Part shown: positions 17,155-25,777 of the stretch, piece after piece
Numbering within the stretch: position 1 is the stretch's first letter
How the letters are laid out: the number at the start of each line of letters is the position of its first letter
NCBI RefSeq assembly: GCF_004341085.1
Contig: NZ_SLXW01000004.1
Span: forward strand, 62,001 to 126,000
DNA: 64,000 nt
Direction of reading: 5' to 3'
From: Sphingomonas sp. PP-CE-1G-424
GTDB taxonomy: Bacteria > Pseudomonadota > Alphaproteobacteria > Sphingomonadales > Sphingomonadaceae
Made by a program: the position numbers and the translations under genes
Notes under the pieces: model-generated
The model's input: the letters and a program-made list of their open reading frames with translations, nothing else
Told to the model about the DNA's origin: nothing
The model's database searches: none

Positions 17155-18582
17155 ATGACGATAGCAGCAGACCCCCGTTCGTTCCTCTACCGCGATACCC
17201 TGGACCCCGAACAGGCGCAGGCGCTGACCGCCAAGGCGCTGGGCAAGGCCGATGACGGCGAACTGTATCTCCAGTACCGCAAAGCCGAGGCGTTCGGGTT
17301 CGACGACGGTCGGCTAAAGACCGCATCCTATGACACGAGCTCGGGCTTCGGCCTGCGCGCGGTGTCGGGCGAGACGACCGCGTTCGCGCATTCAAACGAG
17401 ATGACCCCCGCCGCGATCCGTCGCGCGGCCGAGACGATGGCGCTGATCGAACCCGGCGTCGCCGGGAAGGCTGGTCCGCCGCAGGGCACCAACCAGCGCC
17501 GCTACACCGCTGCCGATCCCCTCGACCTCGTCCCGTTCGCGGACAAGGTGAATTTGTGCCAGACAATCGACGCTGCGGCGCGTGCACGTGATCCTCGCGT
17601 CGCGCAGGTATCGGTTAGCCTGTCCGGGACATGGTCGGTGGTCGAGATCGTCCGTGCGGACGGCTTCGTCGCGACCGATGTGCGGCCATTGGTGCGCCTC
17701 AACATCTCGATCGTCGCCGAGCAGAACGGGCGTCGCGAGACGGGGAGCTACGGGATCGGCGGCCGCTATCTCTACAATGACCTGTTCGAGCCCGCGACGT
17801 ACAACCGCGCGATCGACGAGGCGTTGTCGCAGGCGTTGGTGAACCTCGACTCGATCGCCGCTCCTGCGGGCGAGATGACGGTGTTGCTCGGCAATGGCTG
17901 GCCTGGCATCCTGCTGCACGAGGCGATCGGTCACGGGCTCGAGGGCGACTTCAACCGCAAGGGTACGTCAGCATTCTCCGGCCGGATCGGCGAGCGCGTT
18001 GCGGCCGAAGGCGTAACCGTCGTCGATGATGGCTCGCTTCAGGACCGCCGCGGGTCGCTGACGATCGACGACGAGGGCACGCCGACGCGCGAGACCGTGC
18101 TGATCGAGGACGGCATCCTCAAGGGCTATATGCAGGACCGCCTCAACGCACGGCTGATGGGCGTCGAGGCGACCGGCAACGGCCGCCGCGAAAGCTACGC
18201 GCACGCACCGATGCCGCGGATGACCAACACGTTCATGAAGGCGGGCAACGACGATCCGGCCGAGCTTCTGTCGCGCGTGAAGAAGGGCATCTTCGCCAAG
18301 GCGTTCGGCGGCGGCCAGGTCGATATCGTGTCCGGAAAATTCGTGTTCAGCTGCACCGAGGCCTATCTGATCGAGGACGGCAAGCTCGGTGCCCCGATCA
18401 AGGGCGCGACGCTGATCGGCGACGGGCCGAGTTCGCTGACCAAGGTCCGCGGGATCGGCAACGACTTCGCACTCGACGAGGGTATCGGGATCTGCGGCAA
18501 GGGCGGACAGTCCGTGCCGGCGGGCGTTGGCCAGCCGACGTTGCTGGTCGATGGGCTTACGGTTGGCGGGACGGCGGCCTAA
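17155..18582 (+). CDS. tldD: Metalloprotease TldD
   Basis: This 475-residue protein is a TldD/PmbA-family zinc peptidase subunit. The HExxxH motif is in LLHEAIGHGLEGDFN at about residue 258, and the third zinc ligand is expected in the conserved FSCTEAYLIEDG region near the C terminus. With TldE/PmbA, not present in the window, it forms a heterodimeric peptidase that degrades unfolded peptides and matures some RiPPs and the CcdA antitoxin in E. coli. A CcdA antitoxin gene lies directly downstream on the opposite strand, and the stop codons overlap. Confidence 0.92.
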   Translation: MTIAADPRSFLYRDTLDPEQAQALTAKALGKADDGELYLQYRKAEAFGFDDGRLKTASYDTSSGFGLRAVSGETTAFAHSNEMTPAAIRRAAETMALIEPGVAGKAGPPQGTNQRRYTAADPLDLVPFADKVNLCQTIDAAARARDPRVAQVSVSLSGTWSVVEIVRADGFVATDVRPLVRLNISIVAEQNGRRETGSYGIGGRYLYNDLFEPATYNRAIDEALSQALVNLDSIAAPAGEMTVLLGNGWPGILLHEAIGHGLEGDFNRKGTSAFSGRIGERVAAEGVTVVDDGSLQDRRGSLTIDDEGTPTRETVLIEDGILKGYMQDRLNARLMGVEATGNGRRESYAHAPMPRMTNTFMKAGNDDPAELLSRVKKGIFAKAFGGGQVDIVSGKFVFSCTEAYLIEDGKLGAPIKGATLIGDGPSSLTKVRGIGNDFALDEGIGICGKGGQSVPAGVGQPTLLVDGLTVGGTAA

Positions 18583-18869
18583 AACCCGGAGATCAACATA
18601 TCGAGCGCAGCCTTGATCTCGAACTGCGCTGCGTCGAGTGTCGTGACGGTATCTTCGATATCGCGGACATCGATCGCCCGCGCTAACGGCGTGATCATGG
18701 TCAGTGCCGTGCCGTCGATAACGAAGGTCGGCGTCAGCCTCTTGAGTGCGACGGTGTCGATCGGGCGAAGCGGCACTACGAAGCGGGTCGGCAAATCGGT
18801 CAGAAGATCAGACTGGCAATCGATCACCAGCACGTTGCCGCGAACGCGGTAGACATCGAACTGTGCCAA
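18579..18869 (-). CDS. ccdB: CcdB-family toxin
   Basis: This 96-residue protein matches the CcdB gyrase-poison family: start MAQFDVYRV, the central CQSDLLTDLPTRFVVPL and the terminal ALDMLISGF, whose last residues in F-plasmid CcdB (WGI) contact gyrase; here the end is SGF. Wild-type toxins block DNA gyrase unless bound by CcdA. The gene follows ccdA without a gap on the minus strand, the usual antitoxin-toxin order. Its stop overlaps the tldD stop by 2 bases, which implies a converging transcript. Activity is not proven, and the altered C terminus may weaken gyrase binding. Confidence 0.88.
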   Translation of the reverse strand: MAQFDVYRVRGNVLVIDCQSDLLTDLPTRFVVPLRPIDTVALKRLTPTFVIDGTALTMITPLARAIDVRDIEDTVTTLDAAQFEIKAALDMLISGF

Positions 18870-19121
18870 TCAGAGCGACCGCAAATGAGCGAGCGGATCG
18901 CCGTTCTTTTCGTACCAGTGGTTCCAGCCCTCTATCGCCTCGCGATTTTCTTCCTTCCAGCGCCGCTCCTGTTCGACCTTCGTCGCGTGCCTGATAGCAT
19001 GTTCGCTGATCTGGGAGAGGTTGAGCCCTGCCTCCCGTGCCGCCGCTACGATGCCGGTATCGAGCGACAAATTGACCGATTTGCGCTTGCCGGTTGCGAC
19101 GGGATCATGTTTCATGGGCAT
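18870..19121 (-). CDS. ccdA: CcdA-family antitoxin
   Basis: This 83-residue antitoxin has an N-terminal ribbon-helix-helix DNA-binding part (RKSVNLSLDTGIVAAAREAGLN split across residues 13-34) and a C-terminal toxin-binding tail with the characteristic EENREAIEGWNHWYEKNG. It represses its own operon together with CcdB and neutralises the toxin. Two ATG codons, at 19121 and 19115, could start it. The pair sits on the chromosome between tldD and a PNPOx gene with no sign of a plasmid or integron around it. Confidence 0.9.
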   Translation of the reverse strand: MPMKHDPVATGKRKSVNLSLDTGIVAAAREAGLNLSQISEHAIRHATKVEQERRWKEENREAIEGWNHWYEKNGDPLAHLRSL

Positions 19122-19164
19122 AGAGTATGCGCGTCGATGATGCGCGTCAATTCGGAGCCGAACG

Positions 19165-19725
19165 ATGGACTTCTTCCCCGCGCTTACCGACGATCACCGC
19201 GCGTTCGTGATGCGGCAACCGGTATTCTTCGTTGCCACCGCCGCGGAAGGCGCGCGGATCAATCTCAGTCCCAAGGGCATGGACAGCTTTCGTGTGCTCG
19301 ATCCGAAAACGGTCGCGTATCTCGACGTCGGTGGGTCGGGGAACGAGACGAACGCGCATCTGGGTGCCGATGGTCGCATCACGATCATGTTCTGCGCGTT
19401 CGACCAGCCCGCGTTGATCTTCCGCATTTATGGCAAAGGGCGCGCGGTGCTGCCGCAGGACGAGGGCTGGGCTGACCTCTACGCGCAGTTCACGCCGTTG
19501 CCGGGAACGCGGCAGATCTTCGTGATCGCGGTCGACGAGGTGCAGACGAGTTGCGGGTGGGGCGTGCCGTTCATGACGCTGGAACGCGAACGGCAAACGC
19601 TGTCGAAGTATCACGCGAAGCAGACCGAGGCCCAGCGGATCGACGAACTGGCGGGACCGACCGAGAGCATCGACGGGTTGCCGGTTCGGCTCGGCACCGT
19701 TCTGCCGGATCGCGTCGGCGCATGA
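19165..19725 (+). CDS. Pyridoxamine 5'-phosphate oxidase-like protein
   Basis: This 186-residue protein has the split-barrel flavin or F420 fold of the PNPOx-like family: FFVATAAEGARINLSPKG, VAYLDVGGSGNETNAHL, ITIMFCAFDQPALIFRIYG and a tail with GVPFM. Members bind FMN, heme or F420, and most lack a defined reaction; this branch is not the vitamin B6 enzyme PdxH. The divergent ccdA starts 43 bases away. It overlaps the next gene by 4 bases, so both are probably one operon. Confidence 0.82.
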   Translation: MDFFPALTDDHRAFVMRQPVFFVATAAEGARINLSPKGMDSFRVLDPKTVAYLDVGGSGNETNAHLGADGRITIMFCAFDQPALIFRIYGKGRAVLPQDEGWADLYAQFTPLPGTRQIFVIAVDEVQTSCGWGVPFMTLERERQTLSKYHAKQTEAQRIDELAGPTESIDGLPVRLGTVLPDRVGA

Positions 19726-19919
19726 GCTTGGTCGAACTGGGGCGGTACGGCCGGAACGAGGCGCATATCATCGTCGGGCGGCTGGAGAGCGAAGGCATCC
19801 CCGCGATCGCGTTCGATGGTGGGATGTCGATCATGGAGGGCAGCTGGCTGCTGATCCCGGTTCGCGTGATGGTCGACGAGGATGACCTCGACGAGGCGAG
19901 GGGGATCTTGGCGGGGTGA
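19722..19919 (+). CDS. DUF2007-family small protein
   Basis: This 65-residue protein matches the DUF2007 (putative signal-transducing) family: MSLVELGRYGRNEAHIIVG at the start, then LESEGIPAIAFDGGM and IPVRVMVDEDDLDEARGIL. Family members look like a small ferredoxin-like domain that may bind a ligand or act as an adaptor, without a proven function. Its ATG overlaps the preceding stop (ATGA). Confidence 0.75.
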   Translation: MSLVELGRYGRNEAHIIVGRLESEGIPAIAFDGGMSIMEGSWLLIPVRVMVDEDDLDEARGILAG

Positions 19920-19964
19920 GCAGGTGCGTTAGGCGCTGACAGAAAGCCGCCTAAGCCCCCGGAT

Positions 19965-20060
19965 CGTCATTCCCGCGCAGGCGGGAACCCATACTGGCAA
20001 TGCTCGCGAGTCAATCGACAAGCCTTGAGCATATGGGTCCCCGCCTCCGCGGGGATGACG
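19965..20060. repeat. REPIN-like inverted repeat (family F1 variant)
   Basis: The left arm starts cgtcattcccgcgcaggcgg and the right arm ends cctccgcggggatgacg; the two hairpins face each other across about 50 bases. It fills the gap between the DUF2007 gene and the convergent sorbosone dehydrogenase-like gene. Confidence 0.75.
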
Positions 20061-20130
20061 AAAAGTTGGGATCGCCCGCGCCAATTACCAGCGTATTGGA
20101 GGGCGGAGTCTTGACCACCCTCCGCCAAGA

Positions 20131-21459
20131 TCAGCCCCCAGCGCTAACCCGCCAGATCGCGTTGCCGACGTCGTCCGCGACCAGCAGCCCACCGGTCTTG
20201 TCGGTGATGACGCCGACCGGGCGGCCCTGCGCGTCGCCGTCCTTGTTCAGGAACCCGCCGAGCACATCGACCGGCTTCGCGTTCGCCGCCGGGAAGCCGG
20301 TGTCGCCGAAGGGCACGTAGACGACCTTGTAGCCCGACACCGGCTTGCGGTTCCACGAGCCGTGCTCGCCGATGAACGCGCCGTTGGCGAACTTCGCGCC
20401 AAGTTTTGCGTCCGCGGAGAAGGTCAGGCCGAGCGCGGCGACGTGTGGTCCGAGTGCGTAGTCGGGGCGCTTGGCGTATTGTTGGAGCGCGGGGTTCTTC
20501 GGTTCGACGCGGGTGTCGGGATAGCCGCCCCAATAATACCAGGGCCAGCCGAAATGATCGCCGAACTCGACCTGCGTCAGGTAATCCGGCGCCAGGTCGG
20601 AGCCGAGCATGTCGCGCTCGTTGACGACCGTCCATAGGCCGCCCGACTTGGGGTTGATCGCCATGCCGTTGGGGTTGCGCAGACCGGCGGCGTAGATCCG
20701 CCAGTTCTTGTCCTTCGGCCAGACCTGCAGGATATTCGCGCGGTATTTCTCGGCGTCCATGCCGTTCTCGGCGATGTTCGACGACGAGCCGACGCCGACG
20801 TACAGCGTCTTGCCGTCGGCGGCGGCGATGACGTTGCGCGCCCAGTGATTGCCGCCGGGGTTGAGCTTGATGACGAGCTCGGGCTTGGCGGTAATCTTGG
20901 TCGCGCCATCGGTGTACGGCACGCGGACGAGCGCGTCGGTGTTGCCGATGTAGAGCTGGCCATCGAGCAATGTCATGCCGAACGGCGAGTTGAGACCGGT
21001 CATGAACACCGACTTGGTCTCAGCCACGCCGTCGCCGTTCGCGTCGCGCAGCAGCGTGATGCGGTTGGCCGACGGCACGCCGGCGCCGGCGCGGCCCATC
21101 AGCACCTTCATCACCCAGCCGGTGATCCCGCCGCCTTCGCGTGGGGGCGAGTTCGTCTCGGCGACTAGTACGTCGCCGTTGGGGAGGCGGTACATCCAGC
21201 GTGGGTGATCGAGCCCGGTCGCGAACGGCTGGACCTTCAGCCCGGCGGCAGGCGTCGGCATCGCGCCGTTCTGCCAGCCGACGACCTTGGCGACCTTGAC
21301 GGTCGGGATCGTCTGGATGCGGGGATCGGTGATCTTGGGCAGCTTGCCGGCGACTTGGTCGACCGACAATTCCGCCGTGTCGGGCCAGGCGAGATAGGTG
21401 ACGCCCGCGGCGATCACCAGCAGGATCAGCCCAAGGACGATGAGGATGTGTTTGCGCAT
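20131..21459 (-). CDS. Membrane-anchored sorbosone/glucose dehydrogenase-like protein
   Basis: This 442-residue protein starts with a membrane anchor (residues 4-25, ILIVLGLILLVIAAGVTYLA) followed by a six-bladed beta-propeller of the GSDH type. Signature pieces are GLDHPRWMYRLPNGDVLVAET, LNSPFGMTLLDGQLYIGNT, NPNGMAINPKSG and HGSWNRKPVSGYKVVYVPF. Relatives are PQQ-dependent soluble aldose dehydrogenases and L-sorbosone dehydrogenases acting in the periplasm. No PQQ synthesis genes are in the window. The substrate is unknown; sugar or aldehyde oxidation is the best guess. Confidence 0.85.
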   Translation of the reverse strand: MRKHILIVLGLILLVIAAGVTYLAWPDTAELSVDQVAGKLPKITDPRIQTIPTVKVAKVVGWQNGAMPTPAAGLKVQPFATGLDHPRWMYRLPNGDVLVAETNSPPREGGGITGWVMKVLMGRAGAGVPSANRITLLRDANGDGVAETKSVFMTGLNSPFGMTLLDGQLYIGNTDALVRVPYTDGATKITAKPELVIKLNPGGNHWARNVIAAADGKTLYVGVGSSSNIAENGMDAEKYRANILQVWPKDKNWRIYAAGLRNPNGMAINPKSGGLWTVVNERDMLGSDLAPDYLTQVEFGDHFGWPWYYWGGYPDTRVEPKNPALQQYAKRPDYALGPHVAALGLTFSADAKLGAKFANGAFIGEHGSWNRKPVSGYKVVYVPFGDTGFPAANAKPVDVLGGFLNKDGDAQGRPVGVITDKTGGLLVADDVGNAIWRVSAGG

Positions 21460-21538
21460 GAAGGGAAGTTAGAACGGAGGCAGGGCCGGGGCAATGGATC
21501 ATGGGTAAAAGGCCCGTCGATCCATTGCAGAGGCTGTA

Positions 21539-22438
21539 TCAGTCGTCGTCCTCGACCGGCACCACCGGCGGATGCAGGCGCAATCGGTTGATACGGCGTT
21601 CGTCGGCGTCGATAATCTCGAGCTTCCAGCCGCTTGGATGATCGACGCATTCGCCGATCTGCGGGACATGCCCCGCCAGCAAGGCCGCCAGCCCGCCCAG
21701 CGTGTCGATATCGCCGTCGACCTCCGCCAGACGTGGATCGATCAGTTCGGCGGCATCCTCCAGTTCAGCGCGTGCGTCGGCATCCCAGGCGCCGCCTTCG
21801 ATCGGCGTCATCAGCACTTGGGGCGCCTCGTCATGCTCGTCCTCGACCTCGCCGACGATCTCTTCGATCAGGTCCTCGAATGTCACCAGACCCTCAGTGC
21901 CCGAATATTCGTCGAGCACGATCGTCAGATGTACGTGCTTCTGGCGCATGTCGGCGAGCAGATCGAGCGCACCGCGCGACATCGGCGCGTAGAGCGGCTC
22001 GCGGATCAGCCCGGCGATCGACGTCGGATGCTCGGCACCGGTCGCGAGGATGTTGAAGACATCCTTGATGTGGACCATGCCGATGATCGTATCGAGGTTG
22101 TCGCGGTAGACCGGCAGGCGGCTATGGCCGGCTTCGGCGAACAGCTTGACGAGATCGGCGAACGGCGTGTCCTCCTCGACCGCGATGATGTCCGCGCGGG
22201 GCACGCCGACGTCGCCCGCATCGCGCTCGCTGAAGTGGAGCAGGTTGCGGACCATCTGGCGCTCGAGCGGGGTCAGATCGCCCTTCGCATCGGGGGCGGG
22301 ATCGCCCTCGTGCCGGTCGATCGCATCCTCGAGCTGGTCGCGAAGGGATTCGTCTTGAGCACCGAAGATCAGGCCCTTGAGCCCGCGCCAGATACTGTCG
22401 CTACTATCGCCGTTACCGGCATTGGGGCCATCGGCCAT
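21539..22438 (-). CDS. corC: CBS-domain protein CorC/HlyC family
   Basis: This 299-residue protein has a pair of CBS domains (ADIIAVEEDTPFADL to about residue 210, with GMVHIKDVFNIL and LVTFEDLIEEIVGEVEDEHDE) and a C-terminal CorC_HlyC domain (GWKLEIIDADERRINRLRL). It lacks the transmembrane DUF21 part, like E. coli CorC/YbeX, which influences magnesium/cobalt export and ribosome maturation. It starts 8 bases after ybeY, an arrangement conserved in many proteobacteria. Confidence 0.9.
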   Translation of the reverse strand: MADGPNAGNGDSSDSIWRGLKGLIFGAQDESLRDQLEDAIDRHEGDPAPDAKGDLTPLERQMVRNLLHFSERDAGDVGVPRADIIAVEEDTPFADLVKLFAEAGHSRLPVYRDNLDTIIGMVHIKDVFNILATGAEHPTSIAGLIREPLYAPMSRGALDLLADMRQKHVHLTIVLDEYSGTEGLVTFEDLIEEIVGEVEDEHDEAPQVLMTPIEGGAWDADARAELEDAAELIDPRLAEVDGDIDTLGGLAALLAGHVPQIGECVDHPSGWKLEIIDADERRINRLRLHPPVVPVEDDD

Positions 22439-22446
22439 CGTGGTCG

Positions 22447-22968
22447 TCAGTCCTCTGTTATCAAGTAAGGATCGTGGAGACCGAGCGCCGCGAGCGCATC
22501 GCGCTCGATCTGCTCCATGCCCTCGGCCTCGTCGTCGTCGATATGGTCATAGCCTAGCAGATGCAGCGTGCCGTGCACCATCAGATGCATCGCGTGATCC
22601 TCGACCGAAATCCCGCGCTCGGCCGCTTCCGCGACGCAGACGCCGTGCGCGAGGATGATGTCGCCGAGCAGCACTTCGCCATCGTCCGAATTCTGGCTCA
22701 CCGTGGCAAGCAGGTCGGGCTGGACCATCGGGAAGGACAGGACGTTGGTCGGCTTGTCCTTCTGGCGGTACTGCTTGTTAAGGGTGTGGACCTCGTCATC
22801 CGAGGCGAGCCGGATCGAGATCTCGACCGTGGCTGCGCTGGTCAGCAGTTCGCCATGCGGAGTCCGCTCGATCGCCGCCATCGCCGCACGCAAGGCGAGC
22901 GCCTCCCAATCATACCCGGGGCCCTGGCCCGGCCAGGGGGCGTCAGAAGAAAGTGCGATTTCGAGCAT
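22447..22968 (-). CDS. ybeY: Endoribonuclease YbeY, rRNA maturation factor
   Basis: This 173-residue protein carries the zinc triad HGTLHLLGYDH near the C terminus, plus the preceding GDIILAHGVCVAEA. YbeY is a single-strand endoribonuclease needed for 16S rRNA 3'-end processing and 70S ribosome quality control. Corresponding neighbours phoH and miaB lie about 3-5 kb upstream on the same strand, separated by inserted genes (see findings). Its own promoter should lie in the 70 bases before 22968. Confidence 0.94.
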   Translation of the reverse strand: MLEIALSSDAPWPGQGPGYDWEALALRAAMAAIERTPHGELLTSAATVEISIRLASDDEVHTLNKQYRQKDKPTNVLSFPMVQPDLLATVSQNSDDGEVLLGDIILAHGVCVAEAAERGISVEDHAMHLMVHGTLHLLGYDHIDDDEAEGMEQIERDALAALGLHDPYLITED

Positions 22969-23039
22969 GCAGGCCTTTCGGGCGAAAGCGTCAGGACGAA
23001 AGCACTACCCGCGAACGGAAGTTCCACGCCAGCGCATTT

Positions 23040-23930
23040 CTATCGATCGCGCAGGCGACTGCCTAGGAAGTCGATCAGTGCCTCGACCCGGGCCGGCCTC
23101 AACGGGCTGGGCGGAGTCAGCAGATGAAGGCCGATCGGCGCGGGTGCCCAATCGTCGAGGATCGTCACCAGCGCGCCGGTCGCGAGATGCGCATTGACGA
23201 TGAAGTCGGGCAGCCGCGCGATGCCGAGGCCGGCGATCAACGAGGGAATGATTGCTTCGCCGCTGTTCGCGGTAAGCTGCCCCTGCGTGCGTACCGAGAC
23301 GTCCGCGCCGTCGGGCCCGTGAAAGCGCCAGGGCCCGACGACATTGGAATAGCCGAACAGTTTATGCTCGCCGAGTTGCGCCGGATGCGTCGGCGTTCCG
23401 TGCGCCGCCAGATAACGCGGTGCAGCGACGAGATGCGCCTGGATCGTGCACAGGCGGCGCGCGCGCAGCGAACTGTCGGGCAGCTCGGCGATCCGCAACG
23501 CGACGTCGAACCCCTCCGCGACGATATCGACGCGCGCGTCGGACAGATGCAGGTCGACCTCGATCCCGGGGTGCGCGGCGAGAAATTCGGCGAGCAACGG
23601 CGCGACGTTGGTGATGCCGAAGCTCATCGGCGCGGCCAGGCGGACGCGGCCGGTATGCGCGCTGGCGGCGTCGTGCGCGGACTCTTCGGCGGCCCGCGCT
23701 TCGCCGAGGATACGTGCGGCATGCTCGGCGAGCGGTTTGCCCGCCTCGGTCAGCGCGAGCCGCCGCGAGGTGCGGTGGAACAGCGACTGGCCGAGATGCG
23801 CTTCGAGCCGCGTGATCGCCTTCGACACCGTCGCCTTGCTGAGCCCGACCGCGTCGGCGGCGGCGCTGAACGAACGATGCTCCACCACACTGGCGAAGAT
23901 CGCCCAGGCTTCGAGATCGGGCAGGCGCAT
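23040..23930 (-). CDS. LysR-family transcriptional regulator
   Basis: This 296-residue regulator has an N-terminal helix-turn-helix (LEAWAIFASVVEHRSFSAAA, then LSKATVSKAITRLEAHLGQ) and a substrate-binding domain. The start at 23930 has ggag 6 bases upstream; the frame extends to 23984 through repeat DNA. It faces the pirin and WrbA genes across a REPIN, so it probably controls them, as is common for LysR-pirin pairs that respond to redox-active aromatic compounds. The effector is not known. Confidence 0.88.
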   Translation of the reverse strand: MRLPDLEAWAIFASVVEHRSFSAAADAVGLSKATVSKAITRLEAHLGQSLFHRTSRRLALTEAGKPLAEHAARILGEARAAEESAHDAASAHTGRVRLAAPMSFGITNVAPLLAEFLAAHPGIEVDLHLSDARVDIVAEGFDVALRIAELPDSSLRARRLCTIQAHLVAAPRYLAAHGTPTHPAQLGEHKLFGYSNVVGPWRFHGPDGADVSVRTQGQLTANSGEAIIPSLIAGLGIARLPDFIVNAHLATGALVTILDDWAPAPIGLHLLTPPSPLRPARVEALIDFLGSRLRDR

Positions 23931-23958
23931 GAGGAGCTCCGAGAACATCAGAAATATA

Positions 23959-24063
23959 CCACCCCGGCGAAGGCCGGGGCCCAATTGGGAGGCATCGATA
24001 ACGAAGCGCAGTCCTTCGTTATGTCGACCTTGCCGATTGGGCCCCGGCCTTCGCCGGGGTGGT
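23959..24063. repeat. REPIN, family F2 (paired inverted repeat)
   Basis: The left arm carries ccccggcgaaggccggggcc followed by caattggg, and the right arm is its inverted copy, with about 40 unlike bases between. It lies in the divergent gap between the LysR and pirin genes and so may also shape that promoter. Confidence 0.85.
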
Positions 24064-24168
24064 GGATCAGCTTGTCAGCACGCTAGCACCGAAACGATCG
24101 GTTTCCACCGTTTCTATTTACGCGGCGATCCCCGCGCCTATCTTGGGATCAACCAGTGGAGACATCTC

Positions 24169-24888
24169 ATGACGACCACGACGCTCAGCAAAGTAGACCG
24201 CCGCGCCTTCGACAGCCTCGGCCATGCCGATCATGGCTGGCTGAACGCGCGCCACCATTTCTCGTTCGCCAGCTATTACGATCCCGCGCGGATGGGCTGG
24301 GGCGCGATCCGGGTGTGGAACGACGATCAGATCGCCGCCAATTCGGGCTTCCCGCCGCATCCGCACCAGGACATGGAGATCATCACCTACGTCCGCAGCG
24401 GCGCGATCACGCATCAGGATTCGCTCGGCAACAAGGGCCGTACCGAGGCAGGCGACGTGCAGGTGATGAGCGCTGGCACCGGCGTCCGCCACGCCGAGTA
24501 TAATCTCGAGCCCGAGACGACCACGATCTTCCAGATCTGGATCGAGCCGTCGCGCAAGGGCGGCGCGCCGAGCTGGGGCGCCAAGCCGTTCCCCAAGGGC
24601 GAGCGCTCGGGCCAGTTCGTGACGCTGGCGAGCGGGTTCGAGGGTGATGCCGACGCGTTGCCGATCCGCGCGAATGCCCGCGTGCTGGCCGCGACGCTCA
24701 AGGCCGGCGACAGTGTCGACTATGCGATCGGCGAAGGTCGCCACGTGTATCTGGTGCCTGCGACCGGTGCGATCACGATCGGCGACGACGCCTTTGCCGC
24801 GCGCGACGGAGCGGCGCTGTCGGGCGGCCAGACGGTGACGATCACGGCACAGGACGACGCCGAGATCGTTCTCGTAGACTCGGAATAA
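24169..24888 (+). CDS. Pirin family protein
   Basis: This 239-residue bicupin has the pirin metal site: HHFSFASYYDP, then FPPHPHQDMEIITYV (His ligands) and TGVRHAEYNLEP (His and Glu). Bacterial pirins (YhhW-like) include quercetin dioxygenases, while others regulate enzymes by protein contact. The ATG at 24169 has ggaga upstream. It is co-directional with wrbA about 120 bases downstream, separated by a repeat, and divergent from the LysR regulator. Quercetinase activity is possible but not shown. Confidence 0.9.
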   Translation: MTTTTLSKVDRRAFDSLGHADHGWLNARHHFSFASYYDPARMGWGAIRVWNDDQIAANSGFPPHPHQDMEIITYVRSGAITHQDSLGNKGRTEAGDVQVMSAGTGVRHAEYNLEPETTTIFQIWIEPSRKGGAPSWGAKPFPKGERSGQFVTLASGFEGDADALPIRANARVLAATLKAGDSVDYAIGEGRHVYLVPATGAITIGDDAFAARDGAALSGGQTVTITAQDDAEIVLVDSE

Positions 24889-24891
24889 TAC

Positions 24892-24988
24892 TCCCCTCCC
24901 GCCTGCGGGAGGGGTTGGGGGAGGGGCTTCTTGCCTCGACCCCGCCCGGAACTTCCCTCCCCTAACCCCTCCCGCAGGCGGGAGGGGA
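24892..24988. repeat. Inverted repeat, family F5 (polypurine hairpins)
   Basis: The two hairpins face each other: cctcccgcctgcgggaggg at the left, ccctcccgcaggcgggaggg at the right. The pair lies between the pirin gene and wrbA, ending 17 bases before the wrbA start. Confidence 0.8.
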
Positions 24989-25005
24989 ACTCGAAGGAAA
25001 CGCAT

Positions 25006-25608
25006 ATGACCAAGGTTCTCGTGCTCTATTACTCGTCCTACGGCCACATCGAGCAGATGGCCGACGCCGTCGCCGAGGGCGCGCGGGCCGGTGGCGCCGA
25101 CGTCGATATCCGCCGCGTCGCAGAGACCGCACCGCAGGCCGTCATCGAAGCCGCACACTTCAAGACCGATACCGCGCACGCCGAGATCGAAGGCCCCGCC
25201 GCGCTCGAACACTATGACGCGATCATCGTCGGCGCGCCGACCCGATTCGGCCGGATGCCCGCGCAGATGGCGCAGTTCTGGGACACGACCGGCGGCCAGT
25301 GGTTCTCGGGCGCCTTGGTCGGCAAGGTCGGCGGTGCCTTCACCTCGACCGCGAGCCAGCATGGCGGCCAGGAGACGACCTTGTTCTCGATCATCACCAA
25401 CCTGTTGCATCACGGCATGACGATCGTCGGGCTCGACTATGGCTTCCAGGCGCAGATGGGCGTCGACGCAGTCAAGGGCGGCTCGCCCTACGGCGCGACG
25501 ACGATCTCGGACGGCGACGGCAGCCGCATGCCGAGCACCGCGGAGCTCGACGGCGCCCGTTATCAGGGCAAGCGTATCGCCGAGACCGCAGCGAAGCTGA
25601 AGGGCTGA
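25006..25608 (+). CDS. wrbA: NAD(P)H:quinone oxidoreductase WrbA
   Basis: This 200-residue flavodoxin-like enzyme matches Wrb[22 protein letters not shown] forms the FMN phosphate loop (split around residues 5-25), followed by [31 protein letters not shown] and GLDYG. It reduces quinones by two electrons and protects from redox cycling. It follows pirin with the same orientation, probably under LysR control. Length is normal. Confidence 0.94.
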   Translation: MTKVLVLYYSSYGHIEQMADAVAEGARAGGADVDIRRVAETAPQAVIEAAHFKTDTAHAEIEGPAALEHYDAIIVGAPTRFGRMPAQMAQFWDTTGGQWFSGALVGKVGGAFTSTASQHGGQETTLFSIITNLLHHGMTIVGLDYGFQAQMGVDAVKGGSPYGATTISDGDGSRMPSTAELDGARYQGKRIAETAAKLKG

Positions 25609-25640
25609 ACCGCGTAGGGAATACCCACGCTCCTACTCCT

Positions 25641-25737
25641 CCGTCATGCCGGGCTTGTTCCGGCATCCACCGTTCCGCAAAATCGACAGAGATGATTTCG
25701 CGGAACCATGGACCCCGGAACGAGCCCGGGGTGACGG
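25641..25737. repeat. Inverted repeat related to family F4
   Basis: The left hairpin ccgtcatgccgggcttgttc and right hairpin ending cgagcccggggtgacgg are about 50 bases apart, between the convergent wrbA and phoH genes. It may serve as a terminator in both directions. Confidence 0.75.
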
Positions 25738-25777
25738 AGTAGTTTGGACATGCCCCGGTCTCTACCCCGGTCTCTAA

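Noticed and set aside
19965..20060. Paired hairpin repeats as a CRISPR array
   Set aside because: The repeats are inverted palindromic pairs, occur singly in many gaps, lack regular spacers and have no cas genes nearby.
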